Shown: positions 28,223 to 40,405, counted from the stretch's first letter. The stretch: 64,000 bases of DNA from Micromonospora sp. HM5-17 (GCF_003762835.1 NZ_RJWA01000009.1:162349-226348); one strand, 5' to 3'. Numbers and translations: made by a program. Notes: a model not told the origin generated them from the sequence alone.

Positions 28223-29644
28223 ATGGCGAAGGGGAGCGCCGGCCTGGGTCCGAAGATCTCGTTGGCCGTCGCGCTGATCGCGGTGATCGTGCTCGCCGCC
28301 ACGAACGTCTGGAACCCGTTTCCGGGCGTGTGGGGCTGGGTCAACCGCGACCGTCCCCTCGCCGAACCCGACGTCGTCTGGCAACAGCGGATCGGCGGCA
28401 CGCCGCAGAACGTCACCATCGCCGGCAACACGGTGGTGATCCGCTACCGCACCCGGGTGGAGGCGCGCAGTCTCGCCACCGGCCTGCGGCTCTGGGAGCG
28501 GAAGGCGGACTGGGCGGCGGTCGCCGGGGGCGACCGGGACGCCGTCATCGCGGTCGGCAAGCTGCTCAGCAAGGGCTACGAACTGCTGGACCCCGAGACC
28601 GGGGCGGTGCGGCGCAGGGACACCGTGGCGGCCGGGGTCTGGACGTACCGCAACGCCGTGCTCGACGCGCGCTGCCGGGACCCGCGGGACTGCCAGTTGA
28701 CGGCGTACGAGCCGCGGGGGACGACCCCGATCTGGAACACGTTCCTGCCGGGTGTGGAGACCGGGCCGCTCGCCGGCAATCCCGAGGTGCAGGGCACGCG
28801 GCGGCTGACGACCCGGGACGTGCACGACGGGGCCGCCGGACCGGTGGAGATGCCGCCGCTGATCGGCTTCCCCGTCGACGGGCGGGTGCACGTCGTCGAC
28901 ACCGCGACGGGTCGGACCGTGCAGAACATCGAGCCGGGGCCGCGGGACCGGATCGTGGTGGTCGGCGGCCGGATGCTGCGGATCGAGGCCCGCAGCGCGG
29001 ACGGCACCTGCTACTTCACCGTGGTGGCCCGCGATCCGGTGACCGGGCTGGAGGTGTGGCGGCGCGACGGGCTCAACCTGCGGACCGCCGACGGCGCCGG
29101 CTGCCCGCAGCGGGAGGACCCGCAGGGCGGGGAGAACGTCATCGTCGGGGTCACCCCGGACGGTCGGGAGACGGTCATCGACGCGTACGACGGTCGGGCC
29201 CTCTGGACCGGCGGCAGGGGCGAGAAGCTCCTCGCCGTCGACGACCGGTACGCGCTGACCCGCTCCGCCGACCGACGTACCGTGACCGGGCACGAACTCG
29301 GCATCGACCGGCCCCGGTGGACCCGGCCGCTCCACCCGGACGGTGGCGCCGCGCTCGCCCCGTACGCCGCGGTGCTGATCGACCGTGACCCGGACCGGAT
29401 CATCGCGCTCGACCCGCGGAGCGGACGCGAACTCGCCAGCGTCCGCTCCTCGGCGAAGGTGCTCGCGGTGGGACCGGCGGGCATGGTGATCGGGGAGGGC
29501 CGCGACCTCGGATACGTCCGCTTCGGCGGTGCGTCCGGCGGGCCGGCGCCGGGCGGGCCGTACCCCGATCCGGGCGCCGGGCCGGACTGCGGTGGCCCGA
29601 AACAGCCGGCGTGTCCGCCGGCCAACGGTGGTAAGGCCGGCTGA
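28223..29644 (+). CDS. Membrane-anchored beta-propeller (PQQ-like) protein
   Basis: A 473-residue protein with one N-terminal membrane helix (about 11-28) and an extracytoplasmic propeller: [69 protein letters not shown] and [17 protein letters not shown] are successive blades. The C-terminus is Gly/Pro-rich with two Cys. No catalytic residues are recognised. It starts 36 bp after the MFS stop but has its own leaderless promoter. Confidence 0.75.
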   Translation: MAKGSAGLGPKISLAVALIAVIVLAATNVWNPFPGVWGWVNRDRPLAEPDVVWQQRIGGTPQNVTIAGNTVVIRYRTRVEARSLATGLRLWERKADWAAVAGGDRDAVIAVGKLLSKGYELLDPETGAVRRRDTVAAGVWTYRNAVLDARCRDPRDCQLTAYEPRGTTPIWNTFLPGVETGPLAGNPEVQGTRRLTTRDVHDGAAGPVEMPPLIGFPVDGRVHVVDTATGRTVQNIEPGPRDRIVVVGGRMLRIEARSADGTCYFTVVARDPVTGLEVWRRDGLNLRTADGAGCPQREDPQGGENVIVGVTPDGRETVIDAYDGRALWTGGRGEKLLAVDDRYALTRSADRRTVTGHELGIDRPRWTRPLHPDGGAALAPYAAVLIDRDPDRIIALDPRSGRELASVRSSAKVLAVGPAGMVIGEGRDLGYVRFGGASGGPAPGGPYPDPGAGPDCGGPKQPACPPANGGKAG

Positions 29645-29720
29645 TCCGGGCGGGGGACGGCGAGCCCGACGGGCCGGGGCGGCCGGATGAGAGCGGTGTC
29701 GCACGGTCGACCCGGTGGGT

Positions 29721-29749
29721 GGGACGGACTGGGCGGACTGTCCTAGGCT
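29721..29749 (+). promoter_or_regulatory. Leaderless promoter of the class I fumarase gene
   Basis: GGGACG, a 17-bp spacer and TAGGCT (29744-29749), ending 8 nt before the ATG at 29758. Confidence 0.5.
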
Positions 29750-29757
29750 TGCCGGCT

Positions 29758-31428
<1,671 letters not shown>

Positions 31429-31437
31429 CCACGGACA

Positions 31438-31463
31438 CCGGCCGGCCGCGTGGGGCCGGCCGG
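31438..31463 (+). terminator. Stem-loop after the class I fumarase gene
   Basis: Perfect 10-bp arms CCGGCCGGCC / GGCCGGCCGG around a 6-nt loop, 9 bp after the stop. No T-tract. The remainder of the gap to 31701 shows nothing I can support. Confidence 0.6.
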
Positions 31464-31701
31464 GTGGAACCGGGCGGCGTCGGGCGCGGAGCCGACCGCG
31501 GTCGGCCGGTGTGGATCCACGACCGCCGGGCCGGCTGTCGGCGGGCCGCCCGCGGGGCGACGGTGCGTGCGGCACCGTCCGCCGGGTACACCGGAATCGG
31601 CGTGGACCGATGATCGCCGCGAACGCCATGGCTGCCGGGCCGTCCCACGAGCGACCCGGCAGCCCGCCGTCTCCGCCCGGCGCGGGTCGGGCTGGTACGG
31701 C

Positions 31702-31956
31702 TCAGGCGGCGGAGGGCAGCGCGCTGGTGCGGACCAGCACCTGGCGTTCGGGCCCGGTGCTGCCGTCCTGGCGCAACTCCACGCCGTGCAGCGACAGCCA
31801 TTCGAGTTGTGGGTAGTGGCGGAGGTCCGCGCCGACTCGCGTGACGCGCAACACAAGCGGGCCGACCCCGTAACAGTAGTCGGACTCGGCAAAGTGGAGA
31901 ACGTCCCCGACGGCCGGTGCCGTCCGGCCCGTCGCGGGTGCTGCGGCGGCGTCCAT
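31702..31956 (-). CDS. Small conserved-looking protein of unknown function
   Basis: An 84-residue protein with the core GDVLHFAESDYCYGVGPLVLRVTRVGADLRHYPQLEWLSLHGVEL, which reads as a small beta-barrel. ATG at 31956 has GGGAGA 8 nt upstream; the longer frame to 32046 is not supported. It is divergent from the SARP gene with a 249-bp gap. I do not know the family. Confidence 0.65.
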   Translation of the reverse strand: MDAAAAPATGRTAPAVGDVLHFAESDYCYGVGPLVLRVTRVGADLRHYPQLEWLSLHGVELRQDGSTGPERQVLVRTSALPSAA

Positions 31957-32205
31957 CAGTGGCGTCTCCCTCAGGTGTGGAAGCCGGCGAAGGGCATCGC
32001 TCCGAATCGGTGCGTCCACCCGCGCGCCGTGGCGGAGCGGACGCACCGCCCCCGTCGGTATCGATTACGTGCTGTTATGCGTCCCGCAGGCTAGTGTCAC
32101 CGCCTGCGCTATCGATCCGCTGCCACCTCGCTCTCATCTCGATTCTGCTGACTGTGACCGGCGGGTTACCCTGCTGCCGGACACCACCACGGTCAGGGAG
32201 ATGCC

Positions 32206-35200
32206 ATGCGATTCGGGATCCTTGGCCCGCTCCAGGTGGGCGGCGGTGAGTCGGTGGTGACGGCCAACCGGGACCGGATCGTCCTCGCCATGCTGCTGCT
32301 GCACGCCGGCCAGGTGGTCCCCGTCGACGATCTGGTCGACGCGGTGTGGGAGACCGGGCCACCGGTCACCGCCCGGGGGCAGTTGCAGACCTGCGTGTCC
32401 CGACTGCGCCGGCTCCTCGCCACCGCCGGGGTGCCGGGCGACACCATCGTCACCGGTCCCGCCGGCTACCGCGTCGAGATCGGTCCGGACGACCTCGACG
32501 CCCAGGTGTTCGAGCGGATGGTCGCCGAGGCCCGGGCTGCCGCCGCCGCACGGGAGTGGGTGGCGGCGGGCGAGACGTACCGGGCGGCGTTGGCGCTGTG
32601 GCGCGGCCCGGCCCTGGCCGGACTCTCCGGCGCGGCGGTCCGGCGCGGCGCCGCCTTCCTCGACGAGCAGCGCATGCTCGCGCTGGAGGAGCGCTTCGAG
32701 GTGGAGCTGCGGCTCGGCGGGTCGGGTGACCTGGTCGCCGAGTTGACCGAGCTGGTCGAGCGACACCCGTTGCGGGAGCGACTTCGTGGCCAGCTCATGC
32801 TGGCGCTCGCCGACAGCGGCCGGCGGGCCGAGGCGCTCGCCGTGTTCCGGTCCGGCCGGGAGATTCTGCTCGGCGAACTCGGCATCGAGCCCGGCGCCGC
32901 GTTGCGGGAGATCCAGCGGCGGCTGCTCGCCGGAGACGATCCCGCCGGGGACGCGGCCGACCGTGTCCCCGGCCGGGAGGAGAGCGGACGGGCTCCGGGC
33001 GGCGAGGCCGGCGGACGCGTCGCCGATCCGGAGGCGGGCGTCGCCATCCGGGAGGCCGGCGGCCCGGAACCCACCGGGAGCGTCGGAGCCGAGGAGGCGG
33101 TCCTCCCCACCACCGGGGCCCAGGGGAGCCCGGCACCGGCGTCCCGGCCACCGGTCCGCTGCCTGCCCCGGGCGATCGCGGACTTCACGGGCCGGCAGGA
33201 CACCGTCGCGCGGCTGCGTAAGGAGATCGAGGACGGCGGGCCGGACGTTCCGGCCGTCTACGTCATCGACGGCATGCCGGGCAGCGGCAAGACGACCCTC
33301 GCCGTGCACCTGGCCACCGCGCTCGGCCCCCGGTACCCGGACGCGCACCTCTTCGTCGACCTCCAGGGCCACAGCGTGCGGGGTCCGCTCACCCCGTCCA
33401 CCGCCCTCGCCGCGTTGCTGCGCCAGCTCGGCATCCCCGGAGAACGGATCCCGGCCGACCACGCCGACCGGATCGCGCTGTGGCGGACCGAACTGGCCAA
33501 CCGACGGGCGCTGGTGGTGCTGGACAACGCGGCGAGCACCGCCCAGGTCAGTCCACTGTTGCCGGCGGGGGCCGGCTGCCTGACCCTGGTCACCAGCCGG
33601 CGGCGCCTGGTCGGGCTCGACGGGGTCCGGGCCCAGTCGTTGAGCGTGCTGGAGCCCGGCGAGGCGGTCGAACTGCTGGCCCGGATCGCCGGTCCGGAGC
33701 GGATCCGGGCCGAACCGGAGGCCGCCGCGGAGGTGGTCCGCCGCTGCGGCTACCTGCCGCTGGCGATCCGGCTCGCCGGGTCCCGGCTGGCGCACCGGCC
33801 CCGGTGGCGGGTCGCCGACCTGGTTGAACGGCTCGGTGAGGAGGACCGGCCGGTACTGGCCGAGTTCGCGGTCGAGCACCGCACCCTGGTGGACGCGTTC
33901 GCGCTGTCGTACGCGCAGTTGCCCGGACCGGTGCAGCGGACGTTCCGGCGCCTCGGGCTGCACCCCGGCGAGGGGTTCGATCGGTGCGCGGTGGCGGCGT
34001 TGACCGGGCTGTCGCTGGCGGCCGCCCGGGAGCATCTCGACGAGCTGGTCGACGCCCACCTGGTCGACGAGGTGGACGCCGGCCGGTTCCGGCTCCACGA
34101 CCTCGTCCGGCAGTACGCCGCCGAGCTGGCCGTGGTCGCCGACGCCGAGCCGGACCGGCGGGAGGCGGTGCGGGCGCTGCTCGACTTCTGCCTGCACACC
34201 GCGGTCGAGGTGAGCGCGACGTTCGAGGCGTCCGGAAACCTGCGCTCGGTCGTACCGGGGAAGCCGGCCCGGCCCGACCTGGTGGCGGTCTCCGCCCGCC
34301 AGGGGCGGGGGTGGCTGGACGCCGAGCGGGCCAACCTCGTCCCGCTGGTCATCCTCGCCGTCGAGCAGGGGCTGTACCGGTACGGCTGGCAGCTCGCCCG
34401 AGCCAACTGGCGGGAGCTGTACGTCGGCGGCCACCTCGACGAGCTGATCCAGACCCACACCCACGGGCTGCGGGCCGCGGAGGCACTCGGCGACGACAGC
34501 GGCATCGCCACCATGCACAACTATCTGGCGTCGGCGTACTTCCGGCTGGGCGAGTTCCAGCGCTCGGCGGACTCGCTCCAGGTGGTCATCGCGATCTGGG
34601 AGCGGCTCGGCGACGTCGCCGGCCTGTCCATGGCGTACGTCAACCTCGGCCTGCCGCTGATGATGCTGGGCCGGACCAGCGAGGCGGTACGGCATCTCGA
34701 ACACGGGCTGGCGCTGGCCCGGCAGACGGACGACTGGCGCACGATGCCCAACGCGCTGACCAACCTGGGCAACGGCTACATGGAGCTGGGCCGGTACGCC
34801 GACGCGCTGCGGGTGCTGCGGAACCGGCTCTTCCTGGCCCGGCAGCACGGCAAGATCGACGTGGTGGCGGACACCCTCGGCGGGATCGGCGCGGTGTACG
34901 GCCGGATGGGCGCGTACGACGCGGCCCTGAGCCGGATGTACGCGGCCCTGCGGGTGCTGCGGACGCTGCGCAACCACTTCGCCGAGGGGGACCTGCTCAA
35001 CGAGATCGGCGCGGTCGAGCGCGCCTGTGGGCGGCCGGCCGAGGCGGCGGCCCGACACCGGGCGGCGCTCGCCGCGATGCGGGACGCGGGGGATCGGGGT
35101 GGCGAGTGCACCGCCCGGAACCTGCTGGGTCGGGACCTGCGTGATCTCGGGGAGGTCGGTGCCGCGCTGGAGCTGCATCACCAGGCCCTGCACGCGGCGA

Positions 35201-35400
35201 CCCGGATCCAGTGCCTGCCCGAGCAGGCCCGGGCCCTGGACGGCATCGCCGCCTGCCTGCGCCCGACCGACCCGGCCGCGGCCCGGTCGTACTGGACCCG
35301 GGCGCTGGCCCTGTACGTCCAGGCCGAGTCCCCGGAGCAGCACGAGGTGCGGCGACGCCTGCAGGAGCTGGACCGGGCCGTGGACGGCGATCCGGGGTGA
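32206..35400 (+). CDS. AfsR/SARP-family regulator with NB-ARC and TPR domains
   Basis: A 1064-residue multidomain activator. An OmpR-type winged helix (about 1-90), the bacterial transcription activator domain BTAD (about 95-240), a low-complexity linker (about 245-320), an NB-ARC ATPase with Walker A GMPGSGKTT near residue 355 and LVVLDNAAS near 434, and C-terminal TPRs (about 745-1050) follow in order. The domain order is that of AfsR, which integrates signals and activates secondary metabolism. AGGGAGA precedes the ATG. Its targets are unknown; it stands between the two fumarase genes, not beside a biosynthetic cluster. Confidence 0.93.
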   Translation: MRFGILGPLQVGGGESVVTANRDRIVLAMLLLHAGQVVPVDDLVDAVWETGPPVTARGQLQTCVSRLRRLLATAGVPGDTIVTGPAGYRVEIGPDDLDAQVFERMVAEARAAAAAREWVAAGETYRAALALWRGPALAGLSGAAVRRGAAFLDEQRMLALEERFEVELRLGGSGDLVAELTELVERHPLRERLRGQLMLALADSGRRAEALAVFRSGREILLGELGIEPGAALREIQRRLLAGDDPAGDAADRVPGREESGRAPGGEAGGRVADPEAGVAIREAGGPEPTGSVGAEEAVLPTTGAQGSPAPASRPPVRCLPRAIADFTGRQDTVARLRKEIEDGGPDVPAVYVIDGMPGSGKTTLAVHLATALGPRYPDAHLFVDLQGHSVRGPLTPSTALAALLRQLGIPGERIPADHADRIALWRTELANRRALVVLDNAASTAQVSPLLPAGAGCLTLVTSRRRLVGLDGVRAQSLSVLEPGEAVELLARIAGPERIRAEPEAAAEVVRRCGYLPLAIRLAGSRLAHRPRWRVADLVERLGEEDRPVLAEFAVEHRTLVDAFALSYAQLPGPVQRTFRRLGLHPGEGFDRCAVAALTGLSLAAAREHLDELVDAHLVDEVDAGRFRLHDLVRQYAAELAVVADAEPDRREAVRALLDFCLHTAVEVSATFEASGNLRSVVPGKPARPDLVAVSARQGRGWLDAERANLVPLVILAVEQGLYRYGWQLARANWRELYVGGHLDELIQTHTHGLRAAEALGDDSGIATMHNYLASAYFRLGEFQRSADSLQVVIAIWERLGDVAGLSMAYVNLGLPLMMLGRTSEAVRHLEHGLALARQTDDWRTMPNALTNLGNGYMELGRYADALRVLRNRLFLARQHGKIDVVADTLGGIGAVYGRMGAYDAALSRMYAALRVLRTLRNHFAEGDLLNEIGAVERACGRPAEAAARHRAALAAMRDAGDRGGECTARNLLGRDLRDLGEVGAALELHHQALHAATRIQCLPEQARALDGIAACLRPTDPAAARSYWTRALALYVQAESPEQHEVRRRLQELDRAVDGDPG

Positions 35401-35438
35401 GGTGACCGCGATCATCTGCGGGGCGGCGCGCCGCGGGG

Positions 35439-35444
35439 CAGGAT
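35439..35444 (+). promoter_or_regulatory. -10-like hexamer before fumC
   Basis: CAGGAT ends 7 nt before the GTG at 35452. It overlaps the alternative ATG at 35443, so using this promoter would fix the GTG as the start. Confidence 0.35.
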
Positions 35445-35451
35445 GGTAGCC

Positions 35452-36852
35452 GTGAGCACACCAGAGGCGACCGGCTACCGGGTCGAACGCGACACCATGG
35501 GCGAGGTGGAGGTTCCCGTCGAGGCGCTGTGGCGGGCCCAGACCCAGCGCGCGGTGCAGAACTTCCCGATCTCGGGGCGCGGCCTGGAACCGGCCCACAT
35601 CAGGGCGCTGGCCCAGATCAAGGGGGCGGCGGCTCGGGCCAACGCCGAGCTGGGGGTGATCGACGCGGACGTGGCCGAGGCGATCGCGACCGCGGCGGCG
35701 CACGTCGCGGACGGCGGCTACGACGACCAGTTCCCGGTCGACGTCTTCCAGACCGGCTCCGGCACCTCGTCCAACATGAACGCCAACGAGGTGATCGCCA
35801 CCCTCGCCGCCCGGGAGCTGGGCCGGGAGGTGCACCCGAACGACGACGTCAACGCGTCGCAGTCCAGCAACGACGTCTTCCCGTCCTCGATCCACCTCGC
35901 CGCCACCCAGGCGGTGGTACACGACCTCCTGCCCGCGCTGCGCCACCTCCAGTTCACGCTGGAGTCCAAGGTGGACGAGTTCGCCGAGGTGGTGAAGGCG
36001 GGGCGTACGCACCTGATGGACGCCACGCCGGTGACGCTGGGCCAGGAGTTCTCCGGCTACGCCACGCAGGTGCAGTACGGGATCGAGCGGCTGGAGGGTT
36101 GCCTGCCCCGCCTCGCCGAGCTGCCGCTCGGCGGGACCGCCGTCGGCACCGGCATCAACACTCCGGTCGGATTCGCGCCGAAGGTGATCGAGAAGCTGCG
36201 TGAGATGACCGGGCTGCCGCTGACCGAGGCTCGCAACCACTTCGAGGCGCAGGGGGCCCGGGACGCCCTGGTGGAGGTCTCCGGACAGCTCAAGACGTAC
36301 GCCGTCGGGCTCTACAAGATCGCCAACGACATCCGGTGGATGGGTTCCGGACCCCGCGCCGGGCTGCGCGAGTTGCAGATCCCCGACCTCCAGCCCGGGT
36401 CGTCGATCATGCCGGGCAAGGTGAACCCGGTGGTCTGCGAGGCGGTGCGGCAGGTCTGCGCGCAGGTGATCGGCAACGACGCCGCGGTCGCGTTTGCCGG
36501 CTCGCAGGGCGACTTCGAGCTGAACGTGATGCTGCCGGTGCTGGCTCGCAACGTCCTGGAGTCGATCCGGCTGCTGGCCGCCGCGAGCCGGTTGCTCGCC
36601 GACCGCTGCGTGGTCGGGCTGGTCGCCAACGTTGACGTCTGCCTGGCGTACGCCGAAGGGTCGCCGTCGATCGTCACCCCGCTCAACCGCTACCTCGGGT
36701 ACGACGAGGCGGCCTCGATCGCCAAGGAGGCGCTGGCCAAGGAGATGTCGATCCGGGCGGTGGTGATCGAACGCGGTCACGTGGAGGACGGCCGCCTCAC
36801 CGAGCAGCAGCTCGACGACGCCTTGGACGTGCTCCGGATGACACATCCCTGA
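35452..36852 (+). CDS. fumC: Fumarate hydratase, class II
   Basis: Oxygen-stable, cluster-free fumarase. The 466-residue protein belongs to the fumarase/aspartase superfamily: [49 protein letters not shown] and the catalytic SS-loop [11 protein letters not shown] at about 316-326. Start choice: the GTG at 35452 follows a -10-like hexamer by 7 nt and matches the usual N-terminus; an ATG three codons upstream is possible. It lies 51 bp after the SARP gene. Confidence 0.95.
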   Translation: MSTPEATGYRVERDTMGEVEVPVEALWRAQTQRAVQNFPISGRGLEPAHIRALAQIKGAAARANAELGVIDADVAEAIATAAAHVADGGYDDQFPVDVFQTGSGTSSNMNANEVIATLAARELGREVHPNDDVNASQSSNDVFPSSIHLAATQAVVHDLLPALRHLQFTLESKVDEFAEVVKAGRTHLMDATPVTLGQEFSGYATQVQYGIERLEGCLPRLAELPLGGTAVGTGINTPVGFAPKVIEKLREMTGLPLTEARNHFEAQGARDALVEVSGQLKTYAVGLYKIANDIRWMGSGPRAGLRELQIPDLQPGSSIMPGKVNPVVCEAVRQVCAQVIGNDAAVAFAGSQGDFELNVMLPVLARNVLESIRLLAAASRLLADRCVVGLVANVDVCLAYAEGSPSIVTPLNRYLGYDEAASIAKEALAKEMSIRAVVIERGHVEDGRLTEQQLDDALDVLRMTHP

Positions 36853-36885
36853 CTCCTCGGTGAGTGGCTGCTTCTCCCGCCCCGG

Positions 36886-36891
36886 TACCCT
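36886..36891 (+). promoter_or_regulatory. -10 hexamer of a leaderless promoter (HAD gene)
   Basis: TACCCT lies 6 nt before the GTG at 36898. Confidence 0.5.
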
Positions 36892-36897
36892 CGCCGG

Positions 36898-37575
36898 GTG
36901 CTCACCACGGTCGTGTTCGACGCGGATCACACCCTGCTCGACCTGGATCCGGCGGTCGACGGCGGGCTGGCTGCCGTACTCGGGGAGATACGGCGGCTGA
37001 CCCCGGCGGCGGCCGGGGTGTCCCTCGCGGATCTACGCGCCGACTTCGCCGCATGCCTCGCCGAGCGGCCCGACGAGCCGGTCGTGGCGGTCCGGCGGGC
37101 CGCGCTGGCCCGGTCCCTCGACCGGGTCGGGCTCGGCCACGAACTGGACCGGATGGCCACGCTCTTCTTCGCCCGCCGATTCGCCCTGACCGAGCCGTTT
37201 GCCGACGTGATACCGGTGCTGGCCGCGCTGCGGTCGTCGTACACGCTCGGGTACGCGACGAACGGCAACAGCCGGGCCGACCGGTGCGGGCTCGCCGCCC
37301 AGTTCGCCTTCGAGATCTATGCGCACGAGGCCGGGGTGCCGAAGAAACCCGCACCCGCCTTCTTCGCCGCCGTCGCCGCGGCGGCGGGTGCCCCGCCCGC
37401 CTCCATCGTGTACGTCGGTGACTCGCCGGAGCACGACGTCCGGGCCCCGCAGGCGGCCGGGTTGCGCTCGGTGTGGTTGAACCGGGCCGGGCTACCGCGT
37501 CCGGCGGACCTGCGTCCGGACGCCGAGATCCGGTCCCTGGCCGAGCTGCCGGCGGTGCTCGCCGGGTGGCGGTGA
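36898..37575 (+). CDS. HAD-superfamily hydrolase
   Basis: A 225-residue phosphatase-type protein. Motif I is VFDADHTLLD with Asp8 as nucleophile and Asp10 as general acid, motif II GYATNGN, motif III KKPAPAFF, motif IV YVGDSPEHDVRAPQAAG. A helical C1-type cap lies between motifs I and II. Closest in pattern to phosphoglycolate phosphatase/YjjG-like nucleotidases; substrate unknown. The GTG start is leaderless-type. It converges on an IclR gene. Confidence 0.87.
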   Translation: MLTTVVFDADHTLLDLDPAVDGGLAAVLGEIRRLTPAAAGVSLADLRADFAACLAERPDEPVVAVRRAALARSLDRVGLGHELDRMATLFFARRFALTEPFADVIPVLAALRSSYTLGYATNGNSRADRCGLAAQFAFEIYAHEAGVPKKPAPAFFAAVAAAAGAPPASIVYVGDSPEHDVRAPQAAGLRSVWLNRAGLPRPADLRPDAEIRSLAELPAVLAGWR

Positions 37576-37687
37576 CGGACCCCGCTGGGGCTCCTCAGCG
37601 GTTCGTCACGGCGTCGGATGACGCGTGCGGGCCGGTGCTGGCCCTGGCGATTTCCGGCCGTCTGGCCGCTCAGGAGTGCGTCGCGGC

Positions 37688-38407
37688 TCAGGCGAGCGCG
37701 GTCGCGATCTCGGTGGCCGCGACGGCGACCCGGGCGCCGACCGTGTTGACGTCCAGCGGGGCCAGCGCCACCACGCCGACGCTCGCCTCCAGGCCCGGCA
37801 CCCCGAGGACGGGTACGGCGACCCCGTACGCGCCGGCCTGAAGTTCGCCGCTGGTCGCCACCGGCTCGGCCCGACCCTGCCGACCGGCCAGGATCGCCCG
37901 GCCGGCGGCGCCGCGTTCCAGCGGGTGCCGCGTCCCGGCCCGGTACGCCACGTGGAACGTCGTCCAGCTCGGCTCGACCACGGCCAGCGCCATTCCCTCT
38001 CCGCCGTCGACCACGGTCAGGTGGGCGGTGGCACCGGTCTGCTCGGCGAGCCGGCGCAGCGCCGGCAGCGCCCCGTCGGCAAGCAGTGGCTGGGCACGCC
38101 GGGCCAGGTGCAGCAGCCCGGCGCCGAGGTGCAGTCGTCCGGCGCTGTCCCGGCGCAGCATCCCATGCTCGGTGAGCGTGCCGAGCAGCCGGTACACGAC
38201 CGCCCGGCCGACGCCGAGCCGGGCCGCCGCCTCGGTCACGGTGAGTCCGCCGGTTGTTTCGGCGACGAGGTGTAGTAGTCGGAGGCCGCGGTCCAGGGTT
38301 TGGGCGGTTTCGCCTCCGCCTCGGCTGGGGGTGGCGTCGGTGGCGGGGGTTCCGTCCGTGGTGCGGGTTTCGCTGGTACGGGGTGTGTCGTTTGCCGTCG
38401 TCGCCAC
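37688..38407 (-). CDS. IclR-family transcription regulator
   Basis: A 239-residue protein: a polar Thr-rich N-terminal extension (about 1-32), the IclR winged helix (TLDRGLRLLHLVAETTGGLTVTEAAARLGVGRAVVYRLLGTL, about 37-78) and the effector domain (about 95-239). Binds small organic acids in characterised relatives. The GTG start follows TACGCT by 7 nt. The target is not evident: the neighbours are a convergent HAD gene and a TetR gene. Confidence 0.88.
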   Translation of the reverse strand: MATTANDTPRTSETRTTDGTPATDATPSRGGGETAQTLDRGLRLLHLVAETTGGLTVTEAAARLGVGRAVVYRLLGTLTEHGMLRRDSAGRLHLGAGLLHLARRAQPLLADGALPALRRLAEQTGATAHLTVVDGGEGMALAVVEPSWTTFHVAYRAGTRHPLERGAAGRAILAGRQGRAEPVATSGELQAGAYGVAVPVLGVPGLEASVGVVALAPLDVNTVGARVAVAATEIATALA

Positions 38408-38414
38408 ATCAGGG

Positions 38415-38420
38415 AGCGTA
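38415..38420 (-). promoter_or_regulatory. -10 hexamer of a leaderless promoter (IclR gene)
   Basis: TACGCT on the minus strand, 7 nt before the GTG start. Confidence 0.45.
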
Positions 38421-38478
38421 CGGCCGGTGTTTGGGTGTGGCGAAGGTTGGCGGACTGGGGTGGTTCCCGGTCCCGGGG

Positions 38479-39153
38479 CTATGCGGTCGTGGGGGCGGCG
38501 GGTGGCGCGTCCGGTGGCCGAACCGACTGAGACGGCGCCGGCGGCCCGGCCAGCCCGTGCAACGTGAAGTCCGTGAGGGTCTCCACCACGCGGTCGTCGT
38601 CGGGTGAGTCCGGGGTCTTGAGCAGCGCGTAGTTGAGCGTGAGGAGCATCGCGCCGATCGCCGCCGCGACGAGCTCCGGATCGCCGGGCAGCCGGTGTCC
38701 GCGTTCGACGAGGTATTCCAGGTGCTCACGGATGGTGCGGGTCTGCTCCCGCAGATCGCGCCAGGCGCGGCCCGAGCCGGGGTCGTCGGCCACCATCGCC
38801 TGGAACAGCGCGACCGCCACCGGGCGGTTGTCACGCATCACGGTCCACGCGGCGGCGAGGTGGTCGCGTAGCTGGTCGCGGTCGGTCAGGTCGTGCTCGC
38901 GCGGGTGCTCCATGGCGACGACGTGCGCGTCGACCGCGTCCTCCAACTCGGCGAGGAGCGCCGTGAGCAGTTCCTCCTTGCTGGCGAAGTGCTCGTAGAA
39001 CGAACCCGTGGCACGTCCGGCCGCGGCCGTGATGTCGGTGATCTTCGTGTTGAGGTAGCCGCGCTCGCTGAACAGCCGTCGCGCCGCCTCGAGCAGCGCG
39101 GCGCGGGTCTCGGCCGCCTTCGCCTTCCGGGTGGTGCTCCTCTCCCGCGGCAT
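38479..39153 (-). CDS. TetR-family transcription regulator
   Basis: A 224-residue repressor with the TetR HTH (TRAALLEAARRLFSERGYLNTKITDITAAAGRATGSFYEHFASKEELL, about 16-63) and an all-helical ligand domain. GGAGG lies 5 nt before the ATG at 39153. It is divergent from a FAD monooxygenase, and a 24-bp perfect inverted repeat lies between the two starts, so it very probably represses both genes. The C-terminal end is Pro/Ala-rich. Confidence 0.9.
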   Translation of the reverse strand: MPRERSTTRKAKAAETRAALLEAARRLFSERGYLNTKITDITAAAGRATGSFYEHFASKEELLTALLAELEDAVDAHVVAMEHPREHDLTDRDQLRDHLAAAWTVMRDNRPVAVALFQAMVADDPGSGRAWRDLREQTRTIREHLEYLVERGHRLPGDPELVAAAIGAMLLTLNYALLKTPDSPDDDRVVETLTDFTLHGLAGPPAPSQSVRPPDAPPAAPTTA

Positions 39154-39200
39154 CCCGTCCTCCATCGCCTGTTGACCCGGCCCATACTATCGAACATACT

Positions 39201-39224
39201 TTCACTGAAACACAATTCAGTGAA
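39201..39224. promoter_or_regulatory. TetR operator between regulator and monooxygenase genes
   Basis: Perfect 9-bp arms TTCACTGAA / TTCAGTGAA with a 6-bp spacer, in an AT-rich 91-bp divergent promoter. A further TTCAG half-site is at 39231-39235. Confidence 0.75.
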
Positions 39225-39244
39225 TCGGCGTTCAGGGAGGCGTC

Positions 39245-40405
39245 ATGAAGGTGATCGTGATCGGAGGCGGCATAGCCGGGCCCGCCACCGCGCTCGCGCT
39301 GCGGCGGGACGGCCACGACGTGACCGTCTACGAGGCGTACGAGGACCCGGCCGGGGACGTCGGCGGCCACCTCAGCCTCGCGGTCAACGGGCTGCGTTGC
39401 CTGGAGAGGCTGGGCTGCCTGCGCGAGGTGCAGGCGGCCGGCCACGAGATCGAGCGGATGCGCTTCTACACCGGGAGCGGACGCCTGCTGGGTGATGTAC
39501 CGCGCCTTCGCCGCGAGGCCGACCCGATGCGGAGCGTCACGATCATGCGCGGGCGGCTGGTGAGCATCCTGCGGCGCGCCGCCCTCGACGCGGGCGCGCG
39601 CATCGTCACCGGCGAACGCCTGGTGGACATGCGGGAGACGTCGGACCACGTGACGGCCGAGTTCGCCTCCGGCCGCAGGGACACCGCGGAGCTACTCGTG
39701 GGCGCCGACGGCATCCACTCGACCGTGCGTCGGCTGCTCGACCCGTCCGCGCCGCGCGCCGAGTACGCGGGGCTCTACGCGGTCGGCGGGGCCGCCACGA
39801 TCAGGGACGCCGAGGTCGGCGTCTGGAGCGCCACCATGGGACGAAACGGTGTCTTCGTCTACAGCACCATCGACGAACAGACCGCGTGGTGGGCGGCCCA
39901 GGTCGCCGACCCCGTGCCGCCCCGGCTACGCGACGTCGACGAGGCGGAATGGCGACGGCGCCTGCCCGAGCTGTTCCCGGAGGCCGTGCCGTCGGCCATC
40001 CTGGCCGCCGCCACGGAGATCTTCGCGACCGCCCAGATGTACGTCTGCGACCGGATCCGGACCTGGCACAGCGTTCGCGTCGTCCTGGTCGGCGACGCCG
40101 CCCACCCGGTCGGGGTCGGGCAGGGCGCCTCGATGTCCATCGAGGACGCATTGGTGATCACCGCGGCACTGCGGGCCGCGCCGACGATTCCCGCGGCGCT
40201 TCGTGCCTATGAGGCGGAACGCCGCCCGCGCATCACCAGGCTGCTCAAACACGCCGACGACGCCCGCGACGGCAAGAAGCCCGGACCCGTGAAGCGTTAC
40301 CTGGACGCGGCGATGATGCGCCTGCTCCTCCCGTTCTACGAGCGGGCCCAGGGATACCTGTACGACTACGAGCCGACCATCTCCACGGTGCCGGCCGGGG
40401 TGTGA
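39245..40405 (+). CDS. FAD-dependent monooxygenase
   Basis: A 386-residue flavoprotein of the PHBH/TetX-type class A monooxygenases: the GxGxxG Rossmann motif [21 protein letters not shown] at the N-terminus, the DG motif [14 protein letters not shown] (about 156-169) and the second FAD motif [24 protein letters not shown] (about 278-301). Substrate unknown; many relatives with a TetR partner inactivate aromatic antibiotics or oxidise phenols. GGGAGG stands before the ATG. A 257-bp gap follows, holding an AT-rich patch near 40447 and the cysS promoter hexamer. Confidence 0.9.
   Translation: MKVIVIGGGIAGPATALALRRDGHDVTVYEAYEDPAGDVGGHLSLAVNGLRCLERLGCLREVQAAGHEIERMRFYTGSGRLLGDVPRLRREADPMRSVTIMRGRLVSILRRAALDAGARIVTGERLVDMRETSDHVTAEFASGRRDTAELLVGADGIHSTVRRLLDPSAPRAEYAGLYAVGGAATIRDAEVGVWSATMGRNGVFVYSTIDEQTAWWAAQVADPVPPRLRDVDEAEWRRRLPELFPEAVPSAILAAATEIFATAQMYVCDRIRTWHSVRVVLVGDAAHPVGVGQGASMSIEDALVITAALRAAPTIPAALRAYEAERRPRITRLLKHADDARDGKKPGPVKRYLDAAMMRLLLPFYERAQGYLYDYEPTISTVPAGV

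Noticed and set aside
32134..36930. Open frame of 1598 codons antisense to the SARP and fumC genes
   Set aside because: It is the reverse-frame shadow of two strong genes, with Arg/His/Val/Asp-biased composition and no domain; the sense proteins have clear family motifs.
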